A stretch of DNA of 64,000 nucleotides from Scilla litardierei (GCA_030789695.1 CM061142.1:43385375-43449374); one strand, 5' to 3'; counted from the first letter of the stretch, positions 22,721-34,530 are shown. Notes: generated by a model not told the origin, from the letters alone. Numbers and translations: made by a program.

Positions 22721-23629
22721 TGTTGGATCTGGATCTAAGCCTAGATGGGGGTGAATAGGCTAATAAAAAATTCTCGTGCAACCCACGAGATATCACACGC
22801 AGTTATAATCACAAGTAGGGTAAAGAATACTCAGACACAGATGCACATCAGATTTACCCTGGTTCGAGCGATCACCACGACCTACGTCCAGCCTCCGAAG
22901 GCAAATATTATATTAATAGTGTACATGCACAACCTTAATAGCTAGAGAACCAATGTCTCTACACTCACTGGGCTCAGTACCCCACTCACCGTGTTCAACA
23001 CTATCAATCCTAATATATGCTCTCACTTGACGACACCCGTCAAGTTCCTCTTGTCTAGACCACCACTAGATAAGACCCAAAATAGTCACAAGTAAATGGT
23101 AAAGTTTCCCCTACAGAGATCTATACAACTATATAAAATAATAGTAAAGAGTTTAGAGAATCTCAGTTTGTGTAGCGGCAGTCGTCTCTGTCAATCAGCT
23201 CAGGTCAGATCGCATCTGACAGGATGTCGTCGCCAACGTCACGTCCTCGCCTCTGGAAGTTGCGATCTAGATGTGTTCTTGGGCTATGGAGTTGTGCAAG
23301 GAGATGTGGAGAGTAACTTGGAGATGTAGCTTGCGGCCAAGGGCGTGGAGGAGATGAAGGAGTTGGGCCTAGGAGATGATGAAATATATGAAGAAATTCA
23401 GAATACAACTCATGCAAAAATAAATACCACTGATTTAATACAGAGATTAAAATCAGAAAAATAGCACCATGTTGTAGAGCACTGAGTTGTGATCGTCCTG
23501 GTGCAAACGGTTCGTCGATCCGAGCTCTGTGGAGAAAGTTATGCACTATTTAGCGTCGTCCGTCGAGGTCCTTGCAAAGTTGCGGCCATGAAGCTTTCCT
23601 CTAGGGTTGTGGCCAAATTTCTTTGGTTG

Positions 23630-23668
<39 letters not shown>

Positions 23669-24227
23669 AAATCCCTCTCTTTGAATATGGGTTTATATAG
23701 AAGAGAATGAGATATGATAGAATCAATTAGAATCTCATATTTGATGGAGATTGGAAGGAATCCTAATTTGATTAGAATTTGAATGAATCTTTTTGGATAT
23801 GGAGTTTGAATATGAATGGCTATGAAATTCAATTTATGTAGCTATATGATTTGAATTAGATCTCTTTTAAGCACCTTTAATTTGCATGAGATTCTTAATA
23901 TCCCACCATCTTTGACCAAGTCTCCAATTTGCTTGGCATTAGGATTTGAATATTGCACCAATTGATTTGAATCAATTCAAATGTAGATTTGACTTGATTT
24001 GCTCCTAATCTTCTCATCTTTGACTTAGTCCAATTTTTGTAGTCATATTCTCTATCTTTGACTTAGTCCACTTGAAGTGTGTATAACAATTCCACCATCT
24101 CTTTTGGCTAGTCTCTCTTTAAGTATTCGCGAGAGTGCCATTCCTGAAAACACTTAGTACACACATTAAATCGTTCACACACGTTTGTTATCATCAAACA
24201 TGAACTCATCGATCATTGTATCCAACA
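22721..24227 (-). mobile_element. solo LTR of a Sirevirus-like family, 1507 bp
   Basis: On the + strand it begins TGTTGGATCTGG and ends GTATCCAACA, flanked on both sides by GCATC (22716-22720 and 24228-24232). It matches the LTR at 16018-17654 at the ends and in inner blocks (GGATCTAAGCCTAGA, GGTTCG...ACGACCTAC, TTGTTATCATCAAACA...TCATCGATC), so it is a related family in the same orientation. A (CT)n tract lies at 23631-23664. Confidence 0.92.
23631..23664 (+). repeat. (CT)n microsatellite
   Basis: A pure 34-base CT run within the solo LTR. On the minus strand it gives an artefactual RE-repeat ORF. Confidence 0.95.
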
Positions 24228-24232
24228 GCATC

Positions 24233-24857
24233 CTTTTAGTGAAGTTGGCAAATAAAGGTCCCCCGTTATAACGGCACGATTATCCCTGAAGGATAAGCAT
24301 AACCGTTGTCCACTCGTCCCGCCATTAACGAGACCATAATTAACCACTGCCTTAAGCTTCAGAAGCTCAATGGGCAAATTATGCATAGGCTTTGATCAAG
24401 CAGATGATTAATCTCTCACGTGGGCTTCGTGGGTTAATGGGCAGCAGTTTCTCCTTTGTGGGCTCCTTCACTTAGTTGGGGACATATCCTTTTCCCTTCG
24501 AGGGGTCGGCCCAAGGATGTAACAATGTCTCACATTACTTGAACTCAGACAAAGCATCGGGTGAGTTCGAGTGATGAGATGCTTCATTAATTGTGCTCGG
24601 CAGTCTAAGCGAGAGTATTTGATTTCGAGCGCCAAATTTCCTTTCCATTGATTCAACCGTTGCATTCACACTAGGTCCAGGATAAAGATGCATATGGATC
24701 GTCGTCACGTATCCTTCGACGAGAGGGTCAGTCTTGATCACAATAGGATGTTCTTTTGCTTAAATAAAGAAATGGGTGAGGTGAGGCGACCTTTACTGTT
24801 TTAGGCTTTTGGAATATAAACCCTTCGCCTTTCCTTCATTCATCTTTGAAGATTCTA
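24233..24857 (+). promoter_or_regulatory. leader/promoter-like region before the Transposase_28-type ORF
   Basis: No coding block. A TATA-like GAATATAAACCC near 24811 precedes the ATG region at 24846-24861 by about 35-45 bp. The sequence is the continuation of 22211-22720, which the solo LTR interrupted. Confidence 0.4.
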
Positions 24858-27270
24858 GCAATGGCTTCTTCTCCAACGGCTCGTAACTCCATTGGGCCCT
24901 CGACCTTTGTTCCTCAAGGTAGAAAGGGGATGGTCGCAATTCCAGATGTACTCTTTAATCGAGCTTCTCAAGTAACAGCCGATCAAATCCTGGCTTTTCA
25001 AAAGAAGTATGTACGGTGCAACTATCGGGTTCGATTGCCACTTGCAGAGGAAATGATCTACGTTCCTGGTGACTGCGAAGTGGGAGTGTATGTTAAAGCC
25101 TTTCATCTTGGACTTCACTTTCACATGGATCCCTTCATGCTTTGTGTATTGAACACTTAATAGGTTTCCCTCTATCAGTTAATGCCAAACTCTGTGGTCA
25201 TTCTGATCAACTTCATCGTATTATGCATGTCGAATGATGTTGAACCATCCATGGGATTGTTCAACCATTTCTTCAGATTGTCCCCTTCCGCGTCCTCTGT
25301 CTGGTTTCTGATCACTGCTCAGAGAGATAGAAAATTGTTCAAGGATCTTCCCAGCTCCAACCCGAGATGGAAGGAACAATTCGTGTTCATGGCGTTCCTT
25401 GGTATGGCGAGCTTTCTCACTCAGTGTAGGGATCCTGAACTTATCATGAATGAGGAAAAGTCCCATTCTCAAGAGGATGAAAAAGCTGCTGCTCATTTGT
25501 TAGGGTTGCCGGAAGGAAGCAGATCAAAAAAAAGGTTTTGTCTGACAAGATGTTGCTTGAAACTATCTGGGCCAAATGTCGAATCTTTTTCTCATGTTCA
25601 GCTCAATTTTCCTCTTCTTGAACTCCCTTTCTTCTTTTACAGGTATGACCGGACAGGAATATCAGGTTGAATCGGACATACAAGAAGGCTTCAAGCTTTC
25701 CTTCGAGGGGTTAAAGAAAGTTCGCCACCCCCATCGGGTGATTTCTCATGAGGGTGAATCAGATAAAGATGTTGAAAGTTTATCTCTAGTGGTCCAAGAA
25801 ATCCCTCAATCGGGCCAATCGCCAAAAAGAAGAAGAGAACAATCTATGGTCGAAGTTGAGGAGGCTAAGACCAGGAGGAAGAAACAGAAGAGAAGACTCG
25901 TTGTTATGAGCTCGGGTTCGTCTGAAACGGGTGTTGATGCAGCTTCAACTGTGGCCCATGAGCAATCTTGTGCCCCAACCTCAGAAGATCCTTTGAGGGA
26001 TCCGATGCCATCCCAATGGCCATGCCTTCATGAAGACTCATGGCCATTGGGTGACCTCGAACCTCAAGAACTAGTGGCGGAGGACATTCCTCCAGAGTTT
26101 AGGTCGATCTTCTTGAAAGATAGGTCGCCTGAGGCTCCGGCCGAGACTCTGAGAAGGAGCTCCACCGACCTGCTTTTTCGGCAGGAGAGGGCAAGTCGGC
26201 CTTCTTGAGTTGTGAGACCGCTTCTCGGCTTGTCAAGAATCCAACTCTTCCTCGGAATATGGACATATTAGAGAAAGTCGACCACGAGAGGCTAGCCACT
26301 TATATGGTTCAACAAAATCTTCAGGTGAATCATCTCCTTCCCTTTTGATCAATGTGGGGTATCAGAATCAATCTTCGTTTTTGCTTGCAGGCGGTCTTAG
26401 CAGCCGCTGAACTATGTCGTCGTTCATTAGTAGTGGCTAATTATGAGGCCAACTTGGCCTAAAGAATGAAGCGGATGGCCGCTGCCCAGAAGGCCATTGA
26501 CGAAGCAATGGCGAAGTTGAAGAGATCAAAACTTCGTAGACTCGAACTCACCTATCGTGTGAAAGAAGTTGAGCGAGAGTTAGTAAAGGTCAAGGCGAAG
26601 GTCGAAAATAAGGCATCCCTCCAGAGGCAGGGCCAATAATTAATTGAAGAAGCCGCTCCGGGGAAACAGATCGAGAAGAAGCTGCTCAAAGAAGTTGCCT
26701 AAAGGAAATCAGCCGAAGAGAGGCTGCTTAGAGATGTTTCCTCGAGGAAGTTGGCCGAGGAGCGGTTGCTTGAAGAGGCCTCCCTGAGGAGGTAGGTCAA
26801 GGAGAAGCTACTGGAAAGAGAAAAGAACTGGGAGACCAAGGATGCTGAGCTTCAGGTCCAGCTGCTTGTCACCCTGCAGGGACTCGACCATACGAAAATT
26901 GCTGAGAATGCCGGAGCAGAGTATAAGGATAGCCTTGGTGATCTCAACGCGTTATACATGGTTGGCTTTAATTAATGTTGTCTAGAGATCAAGCGTCAGT
27001 ACCCTGCTCTGGTTGTCGATCTTAATCAGTTGATAGTGCATTCAGACGATGAACTCGAGGTTAATCAGAAGAAATTGATCGTGCTGTAGATGAGGGAGCC
27101 AACAACTTGATCGAGGGAGTTGTCACTTCGACCGAGGCGGTTATAGGAGCATCAACTTTGGGAGATCGAAAACCCACCATTTCGCCCGAGAGAGCTACAG
27201 AAGCTGCAGATTCAGGAGATCCACCTCAAGATTCCATGGTCCCAGAGCCCTTTGTCTATATTGCAGTGTA
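24858..27270 (+). pseudogene. Transposase_28-like 'putative gypsy type transposon' protein, decayed
   Basis: A frame from 24846/24861 reads to VYVKAFHLGLHFHMDPFMLCVLNT, then stops. The frame at 25182 continues LMPNSVVILINFIVLCMSNDVEPSMGLFNHFFRL...SSNPRWKEQFVFM. This order is typical of the plant Transposase_28 family (Pfam PF04195), found in non-autonomous or gag-like ORFs of gypsy-related elements. A segment ending TTTTACAG (before 25643) looks like an intron end. From about 26200 the frame gives a coiled coil rich in EE, KK and LL (ERLLRDVSSRKLAEERLLEEASLR), with several stops. The biochemical role of the family is not known. This copy is a pseudogene. Confidence 0.7.
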
Positions 27271-27487
27271 AAGTCCCCTCTTTTCTTTTTGTATTCCGCG
27301 AAAAAATTTGAAAATTTTATAATGAAGTAAAATTTTGTTTTGTTAAGGTATATCTTATACCTTATTGTTCGCGTCATATTATTTGTTTGCCCCCTCAACA
27401 GGTTTGATCTGTGCACGAGAAAAAGTGCAGATGGTAAGCTATTGAACAACGAACCTTTCTCTCAGTCTGAGGGTCTTTCATTTTAGG
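27271..27487 (+). other. AT-rich downstream sequence, no gene seen
   Basis: Probable 3' untranslated sequence of the preceding element; no ORF of interest. Confidence 0.35.
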
Positions 27488-27914
27488 GTATGTCCAACGA
27501 GGACCGTTCGGTAACGAGGGGATGGCCACTCGACTTACGTCCAACGAGAGTCGTTCGGTGGCGAGGGAATGGCCCCCTAAACTTACGTCCGACGAGAGTC
27601 ATTCATTGGTGAGGGGATGGCCCCGCGACCCCCTCGACTTACATCCGACAAGGCTCATTCGGTGGTGAGGAGAGTGTCCCCTAGACTTACGTCTGACGAG
27701 AGTCATTCGGTCGTAAGGGGATGACCCCTCGACTTACTTCCGACGAGCCATCCTCGACTTACGTCCAACGAGGCTCGTTCGATTGCGAGGGGACGGTCGA
27801 TCGATTTACGTCCGACGAGAGTCGTTCAGTTACGAGGGGACGGCCCCTCGACTTACTTCCGACGAGGATCGCTTGGTGACGAGGAGATGGCCCCCCGACT
27901 TACGTCCGACGACT
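27488..27914 (+). repeat. minisatellite, about 47-bp unit, about ten copies
   Basis: The unit is roughly CTCGACTTACGTCCGACGAG, then AGTCGTTCGGTGACGAGGGG, then ATGGCCC, repeated with substitutions and one shortened copy near 27740-27765. The 63-residue ORF across part of it is a by-product. Confidence 0.92.
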
Positions 27915-28351
27915 AGAGTAAGAAAACACCGAAACAAATCTCACTTGCAATTTGTTCTTGACTGTAAAAATTGAAAGTAACATAGATACAAAAAATGGGG
28001 TTTCAAGATTTCACAAATTGAGAAAACTAAGTTACATATTAGATTTTGATAAGTTTATGAAAAATTATTTATGTACATGCTTATATGCTACATGATTCGC
28101 ATCTCTATGTAACAAAAACCCAACATAGTAATTGATATATTTAAATCATGAGAACTTATTTTTTCTCGTGAAGATCATAAGTGTAGATAAAAATTATTTT
28201 TTCTAAATTTTATTTGATATAATAATTTTAAGAACAACATATCGATTGTTCATAAAATTTAAATTAGCTATAAATAGATATTGATAATATATAATTTCAA
28301 CTTAATAAGACACCAGCGCATGGTGATTATTTTTAGAGGCAATAGGTTTAT
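27915..28351. other. AT-rich stretch, nothing recognised
   Basis: No repeat or coding block identified by eye. Confidence 0.3.
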
Positions 28352-28505
28352 ATAGGGGTGGCAAACGGGTCGAGTCGGGTTCGGGTCGGGTCAGATTTGG
28401 ATAGGAGTAAATCCTAACCCGACCCGGTCAGATTTGAATTCAGGTCGAGTTCGAGTGACTCAAAAAAACTCGGGTCGGGTTCGGGTGAACCCGTCAGGTT
28501 AAGAT
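28352..28505. mobile_element. hAT-type terminal fragment
   Basis: ATAGGGGTGGCAAACGGGT followed by repeated GGGTCGGGTTCGGG and complementary CCCGACCC blocks is the usual end of many plant hAT elements (a GGGTGGCAA terminus with subterminal repeats). The other end is not found, so it is a fragment. Confidence 0.55.
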
Positions 28506-29224
28506 TTGAATTACACGCAACTGCTCCTTTTTCGATGTCCGGCTATTTATTAATAGTTAGCGGTAATTTATTAAGTGTTGCTTAATTTCCAACAGATCGT
28601 CGCTTAAACCTCACTGATGACATCAGAGAAGTATAATTAACTTTACCATTTTATTAACGAAAGAAATAAAATTAAATAAAAAGTTGTATGTAAAGGGAAT
28701 TGAATCCAAGACCACTTAAAGAAGAGTACAACAATTTAAACCATATAAGCACAACTTCCCTTGCAATTGTGTGTTGAAGTTATTATTATTATTATTATTA
28801 TTTTGAAAACCCAGAAAAATCCCCAACCCCCCCCCCCCCCCCCCCCCCCGCCTTCGGCTTAGGAGGGTAAGGCGAGAGCCCTACACACACACACACATTT
28901 GACAACCTTTTTTGAATTCAAGGGCTGACTAGGACAAAATAAAGAGTGGTTGGGATTTGATCTTGGAAAATAGAAGGTTGAGATGAACCTTTGAAACAAT
29001 GAATGTGACCTTTGATCTGGGTAAATCAATGGTTGAGATTGGATTTTGAGAAAATTTTAGTGGGAAAACTTAATTTTTTTTGGGGGGGGGACGTGTCTTG
29101 GGAACCAAAACTTTGAAATTAAAGTTGTCTTAGAAAAGATTGTGAAGAAACATGATCCATTAAATTAAAGTAAAAAAATAGCATAAAAAAATTTAAGTTA
29201 ATACCGTCACCGAAAAATACCCTG
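28506..29224. repeat. low-complexity stretch with (ATT)n, poly-C and (CA)n
   Basis: (ATT)n near 28778-28802, a run of about 23 C at 28827-28849, (AC)n near 28884-28897 and G/T homopolymers near 29072-29090. No gene is seen. Confidence 0.6.
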
Positions 29225-29576
29225 AGGTTTGTTGTTCCGTGTCGAAGGCGACCGTGCCGAATTTGTTAATTCCGCGCATTCGACAACCGGCTCCCGCGCA
29301 ATTTTTTTACACTAATTTGTTATTCTGCGTCGAAGGCACCCGCGCCGAATTTGTTGTTCCGCGTCGAAGGCACCGGCGCCGAATTTGTTGTTCCGCACCG
29401 AAAGCGCTTGCGTGTTGTTCAGCACCGAAGGCCCCCGCGCCGAATTTGTTGTTTCACGCCGAAGCCGCCCACACGGTATTTGTTGTTCCACGACGAAGGT
29501 GCCTGCACGGTATTTGTTGTTCCGTGACGAAGGCGCCCACGCCGAAGGCGCCCACGCCGAAGGCGCCAGTGCCGCT
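29225..29576 (+). repeat. GC-rich minisatellite with CGAAGGCGCC core
   Basis: About ten imperfect copies of GAATTTGTTGTTCCGCGTCG followed by AAGGCGCCCGCGCC, about 30-36 bp per unit, shortening to 18 bp (CGAAGGCGCCCACGC) at the end. The overlapping 129- and 74-residue ORFs reflect the repeat. Confidence 0.85.
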
Positions 29577-29701
29577 AAATTTTTTTATGCTAATCTGTTG
29601 TTCTTTTAAATTTTGGTTGTGGAAATAATTTTTTGTGAAACAAAGATTTCGCAGTAGGAAATCTTAAATGAACCGTACCCGCGTGCACGAGTTATGACTA
29701 G
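29577..29701 (+). mobile_element. Helitron-like 3' end, copy 1
   Basis: The block ...GATTTC...AAATCTTAAATGAACCGTACCCG is followed by a decayed GTACCC/GTGCAC hairpin and ends GTTATGACTAG before T (CTAG at 29698-29701). The same block recurs at 30340-30375 and 30450-30491, with an intact hairpin in the last copy. Confidence 0.55.
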
Positions 29702-30250
29702 TATTAAATAAAACACAACTGTTTTTGAATCCTTTGGCTGACTAGGGCAAGTTAAATAGTGGCTGGAATTTGAGCTTGGGGAATGGAAGGTTGAGATGAG
29801 TTTTGAGAAAGTTTTGAGGGGGAATCCATTTGGTTGGAAAACTCAATATTTTGAAATTTGTATGGAAAACCGTAAAGGTCAAGATTTTGAGTGGATAGAA
29901 TCATAACTTTTGGATGTAAATTTATTGGGAAAACCAAAACTTTTGAAAACCGCACCATCTCTCTCTTTCCAAAATTTAAATGCACTTTGGTTAGCAAAAT
30001 GTGTGCGGTGACTAGCGGCACTATCAAGTCAGGACACAGGCATAATCCCAATTAAATTTCATTCAATTTCACCGTATTTATTTCCGATTTATATGTAAAT
30101 ATATTTTGGATAAGTAATCATTAATTTATTTAAAGTCAACAAACACAATGGAGCCAAGCGTTGGATGATAATTTTGGATCTATTATTCAAATTTCATATC
30201 AAAATGTCATGTTGTTAATTATGTTTAGGATGTTGAAATCAAATTTAGAT
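29702..30250. other. no gene seen
   Basis: AT-rich sequence sharing wording with 28905-29060 (GGCTGACTAGG..., GGTTGAGAT, TTTTGAGAAA), so probably a second copy of the same Helitron-internal repeat. Confidence 0.35.
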
Positions 30251-30491
30251 TCCTATCTAAATACAAGGCGCCCGCGTCGAAGCTAAATTTTTGTTTGTTT
30301 GAATGTTGTGGGGGGGGGGATAATTCTTAGGGAGAACAAAGAATTTGAGGGGATGTCTTAAATGAACCATACCCGAGACCTGTGCCGAAGCTAAATTTTT
30401 CATCGATTAAATTTTGGAGGGAGAAATAATTTTTACGGAGACTAAAGATTTTGAGGGGATATCTTAAATGAACTGTGCCCGAGGGCACGGG

Positions 30492-33400
30492 TCAGGGTGG
30501 TAATTTAGGCCCACCGGGCCGGGCCGGCCCGGGCTCAAAAGAAACCCGGGCCGGGCCGGCCCAGCCCGGGTGGGCCAAAGCCAGGCCCAGCCCGGGCCCG
30601 GGTTGGCCGGGCCGGGCCAAGGCGGGCCGGGCCGGGCCGGGCCGTTTTTATAAATAAAAAAAATTTAATTTTTTTTAAAAACTTAATAAAATTAAATCAA
30701 AAATAAAAAAATTAGGAAAAACTTATAATCTAATATCTAAAAATCTAAAATATAGTTGTAAACATGTAAAAATTCCAAAAAAAATATATAACACTTCTAA
30801 AAAAATCAGACATTTTAAAAACATATATATACCAAAAAATTAATATATACCAAAATATTTTTTTGGGTACGTTAACAACATATATTTAATTGTATATGTT
30901 AATGTTACTAACAATACAAGAAAAAAATTAATATATACCAAAAAATTTAATCCCGAAAATCTCGAAGGTCCCGGGTTGAACCTTTAAATTTTATTAATTG
31001 AAATTTTTTTGAGGGGGGGACATACGTTGGCCAGCCTTACCCCTCATACATTGGCCAAAAAAAAGAAACTAATACATATTATAAACTGCTAATACAAGTA
31101 AATATATCAAGTCTCTGCTTCTGCTTCTTCTTCCTCTTCTTCTTCAGAGTCTTCAGAAAGGTCGGTCTGATATTGGGTCCTCGATTCAGCCCTGAACCAA
31201 TCCTTCGCACAAACCGACGCTTCTACTATATCTGGCTTCAGCCGTGACCTCTTGTTGCTAAGAACACGACTACCTGCACTAAAAGAAGACTCCGAAGCAA
31301 TAGTGGATATGGGTACGGCTAACAAATCACGAGCCATCATGGAAAGAATTGGATAACTATTCTTATATTGTTTCCACCATGACAGAACATCAAAACTCTC
31401 ATTATTCAATTCTTCTTCAGAAAATGGACAAGAACTTGACAAATACCTAGACAGTTCATTAGTCGTGTCAGATGTTCTTTGCTTCTTCTTGCCCATAAGC
31501 AGGCGGACTCTGCTTGGAGCACTTGAAGATGCTTGACCATTAGATGTGTGTGCAGAACTACCATATCGTGTCTCATATACAGTAAAAAGTGATCGTAAGC
31601 TATTCTTAAAACTAGCTTTGTGTTGTTCTGCTTCAGCCTGAAGGTTCAAGTTTTCGTAATATGTATCTAAGAAGTCGAGTACTACATCCTCCTTAAACCG
31701 GAGATCTAAAACCTTTGCTATAGTGTATAGCAAAGGAACAGGATTCCAATACTTACGGAGTTTAATCTCCATCTGTTCTATCATTGTTTTAAGGTCTGGA
31801 ATCCTAATGGTGTCATTATCTCCATGTTTTTGTATAACTTCAGAGATCACCGCTAATTGGTCTGCCTAGAACTGAAGTAGAGTAGTACATACCAGAAAAC
31901 TTGTTTGTTGTCATGTAGAAAATTTCAAAAAAAAATCATAAAGTTCTTTTATAATTAGCCACTCATAATCACTAATTTCATAATCACTATCATTTGCAAG
32001 GTATGCACTTGCAAACTCACTAAGTTGGGTTCTATTCTGTCTCATACAACGTATCATTAGATACGTTGAATTCCACCTATGGGGGACACTAAATTTAAAT
32101 GCCCTATAAGGAAGTTGGTTACTACGACAAAACTGCCTATATTCCCTCTTTTTTGTGAATTAGTGGTAATTAAAAGCATAAGGTTTCTAGCCTTTTCCAG
32201 ATAAACAGAAGCAAGTTTAAGACCATCCTAAACTACTAAGTTTAAAACATGGCATGCACAACGTTGATGAAAAATTAACCCATCTAGATCTGGGTTCCAT
32301 TGACGTTGCAAAAAATTAATGGCTAAAGTATTATTCGAAGCATTATCAAAAGTAATTGTAAAAATTTTTTGCTCAATATCATAATCACGACAAATATTTT
32401 GCAAAGTCTTACCAATAAATTGTCCCTTGTGTGCATGCTCTAAACCCTTAAAACTAATAATTATTTTTTGAATGCTATAATCATCATCTGTAAAATGGGC
32501 CGTAAAACACATGTATGATGCACCCCATTTTGTAGTCCATATGTCAGAAGTTAATGAAATCCTACATTCTAAATTAAGAAAAATCTGATACAATTTTGCC
32601 TGTCCTTCATGAAAAATAGTCATACAATCATTTCTAAGGGTTTTCCTAGATAATTTTCTAAAAGCAGGGTTAAATGCATTTTGCTGTAATCGTTCTAATT
32701 CTGGGCTTTCAGCATAATTTAGAGGTAGTTCTTTGCATAAGACAAATCTCGCCATCTCTTTTCTCATATTTTCAACAGATATGAGAAAGGAGTAAGAGAG
32801 GAAGACGATGAAGATAAATTTAATGTTGCTTGTCTAGCATCTTTTTTAACATGCGATTTCATGTGTCTTAGCAGATGTGAAGTGCGGGCAGTATGTGCGG
32901 CAGCAAAATTAGTTCTACATATCTTACAAAAGGCACGAATTTGTTCGATGCCATTACTATCTTTTACCATTTCACGTGTAAAGTGTTCCCAAACACCGGA
33001 CTTTGGTCCTTTCTTTTGGGTTTGTGTAGTAGGTGCAGGCATATGTGAAGCAGGTGTTGATGTTTGTGCCGGTGAACTTGTGTACGTGGGAGTAGCATGC
33101 GAGAAAGGTGAATGTGCAGGTGGTGGCATGACGGGGCTAGGATTATTACTAGCCCCATAGTTATCAGGTTCTTGTGTTTCAATAATTGCTATATCAGCAT
33201 AGTTACCACGTAGTACATCAACATAATATTCATAATCGGCAGTATTAGTTTCATCATCTATATTAAAATTCATATTTATCTTCCTAAACGGTCCTGCCAT
33301 GATGCTAATCTAAAATTTATACTACAGAAACTTGTTTGAGTATGCCCGGAGTTGTAGATCCCGGTAGTAGCTAGCGACCGTCGAGGTAAGCTTGCACGGT

Positions 33401-33863
33401 ATTAGGGAGAGACCGGACGTAGCGAATTGGAGTAGCGAGACGGTAGTCGATAGTAGCGAGATTGACGATTGTAGAGACGGTAGGCGGAGATAGACGGTAG
33501 TCGCGAGAGTTGTAGAACACCGGGGAGAGAGGATTTTAGAGAATTAGAGTTTAGAGATTTTTTGAGAGTAGAGAGGAGTGTAGAGATTTTGTGAGTGAAG
33601 AAATAAGGGGGGAGGGGGGGTTTTTATAGGGATTTTTGTAGGTAAAAAACAAAAAAAAATTAAGAAAAAAAGTATGTCGTTGCCAAACGGGCAAATTTTT
33701 GCCCGTTTGGCAACGGGCAAATTTGCCCAGGCATCCGGGCCGGGGTGGCTCCCCCAGCCCGGCCCTGGGGCCGGGCCCGGGCCGCAGCCCGGCCCGGGTT
33801 TTGGCTGCCGGGCCCGGCCGGGCCGGCGGGCCGGCGGGCCCATGGGCCAAAATGCCACCCTGA
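30492..33863 (-). mobile_element. hAT transposon, 3372 bp, with 8-bp target duplication
   Basis: The terminal inverted repeats begin TCAGGGTGG at the left and end CCACCCTGA at the right. The 8 bases GGCACGGG flank both ends (30484-30491 and 33864-33871). Subterminal regions (30500-30650 and 33720-33845) are arrays of GGGCC/GGCCC, the usual pattern of transposase-binding repeats in hAT elements. The transposase is on the minus strand. Confidence 0.95.
31107..33300 (-). pseudogene. hAT transposase (BED finger, catalytic core, hATC), broken
   Basis: The N-terminal piece (32764-33300) has a BED-type zinc finger: WEHF...FCKICRTNFAAAHTARTSHLLRHMKSH. The middle piece (32228-32767) has LTSDIWTTKWGASYMCFTAHFTDDDYSIQK and ITFDNASNNTLAINFL, typical of the RNase H-like core. 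The C-terminal piece (31107-31850) has the dimerisation region DVLSWWKQYKNSYPILSMMARDLLAVP...SSFSAGSRVLS. A one-base frameshift separates the first two pieces. A TAG where a glutamine codon is likely (VV-stop-DGLKL) ends the middle piece, and another frameshift lies near 31860-32220. Not functional as it stands. Confidence 0.92.
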
Positions 33864-33881
33864 GGCACGGGTTATGACTAG

Positions 33882-33904
33882 TATGTGTGTGTGTGTGTGT
33901 GTGT
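33882..33904 (+). repeat. (TG)n microsatellite
   Basis: TG repeat between the Helitron CTAG and the first TCTATTCTATAAAATAGG unit. Confidence 0.85.
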
Positions 33905-34530
33905 CTATTCTATAAAATAGGGATGTTATCAAGAGAAATTGGACAAGAGAAATTGGACTAGAGTATATACATACATATACATACATACATATACATACAT
34001 CTATTCTATAAAATAGGGATGTTATCAAGAGAAATTGGATAAGAGAAATTGGACAAGAGAAATTGGACAAGAGAATTTTGACAAGAGTATATACATACAT
34101 ATATAAACATACATATATACATATACATATATACATATACATACATCTATTCTATAAAATAGGGATGGTATCAAGAGAAATTGGATAAGAGAAATTAGAC
34201 AAGAGAAATTGGATAAGAGAATTTGGACAAGAGTATACATATACATATATACATATATATACATATACGTACATACATACATATCTATTCTATAAAATAG
34301 GGAGGTTATCAAGTGAAATTGAATAAGAGAATTTGGACACGATAAATTGGATAAGAGATGAGATTTTGAGGGATAAGAGAGAATGTGGGGAATTTTGCAT
34401 ATACAACCCTGTTTTTACATTTTTGCCCCTGGACCCTCCACACACACACACACCCACACTTTTTATTCTTTCCCCCTTTTCCGACCATTTTTCCCAGTCC
34501 ACGTGCACATATGCACGGGTTATTTGCTAG
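33905..34530 (+). mobile_element. four tandem Helitron-like 5' ends, the last one complete
   Basis: TCTATTCTATAAAATAGGGA occurs near 33905, 33999, 34147 and 34285. Each copy is followed by repeated AGAGAAATTGGA-type sequence and then by a (TACATA)n tract. The fourth copy runs on to a 3' end with stem GTGCA-CATA-TGCAC (34503-34516) and CTAG (34527-34530) before T, forming a complete non-autonomous element of about 246 bp. Confidence 0.65.

Larger units (their letters stand above)
30251..33881 (+). mobile_element. Helitron-like 3' ends, copies 2 and 3, split by a hAT element
   Basis: Two further copies of the 3'-terminal block follow at 30270-30375 (truncated) and 30385-30491. Copy 3 has a perfect stem GTGCCC-GA-GGGCAC (30475-30488). 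Its last bases, TTATGACTAG, are at 33872-33881, after the 3.37 kb hAT insertion and its target duplication. CTAG is followed by T, as in plant Helitrons. Confidence 0.65.

Noticed and set aside
29239..29628. ORF of 129 codons with repeated PRRR and FVVP motifs
   Set aside because: Translation of the GC-rich minisatellite.
33551..33877. Proline/glycine/alanine-rich ORFs on both strands
   Set aside because: They come from the GGGCC/GGCCC subterminal array of the hAT element.
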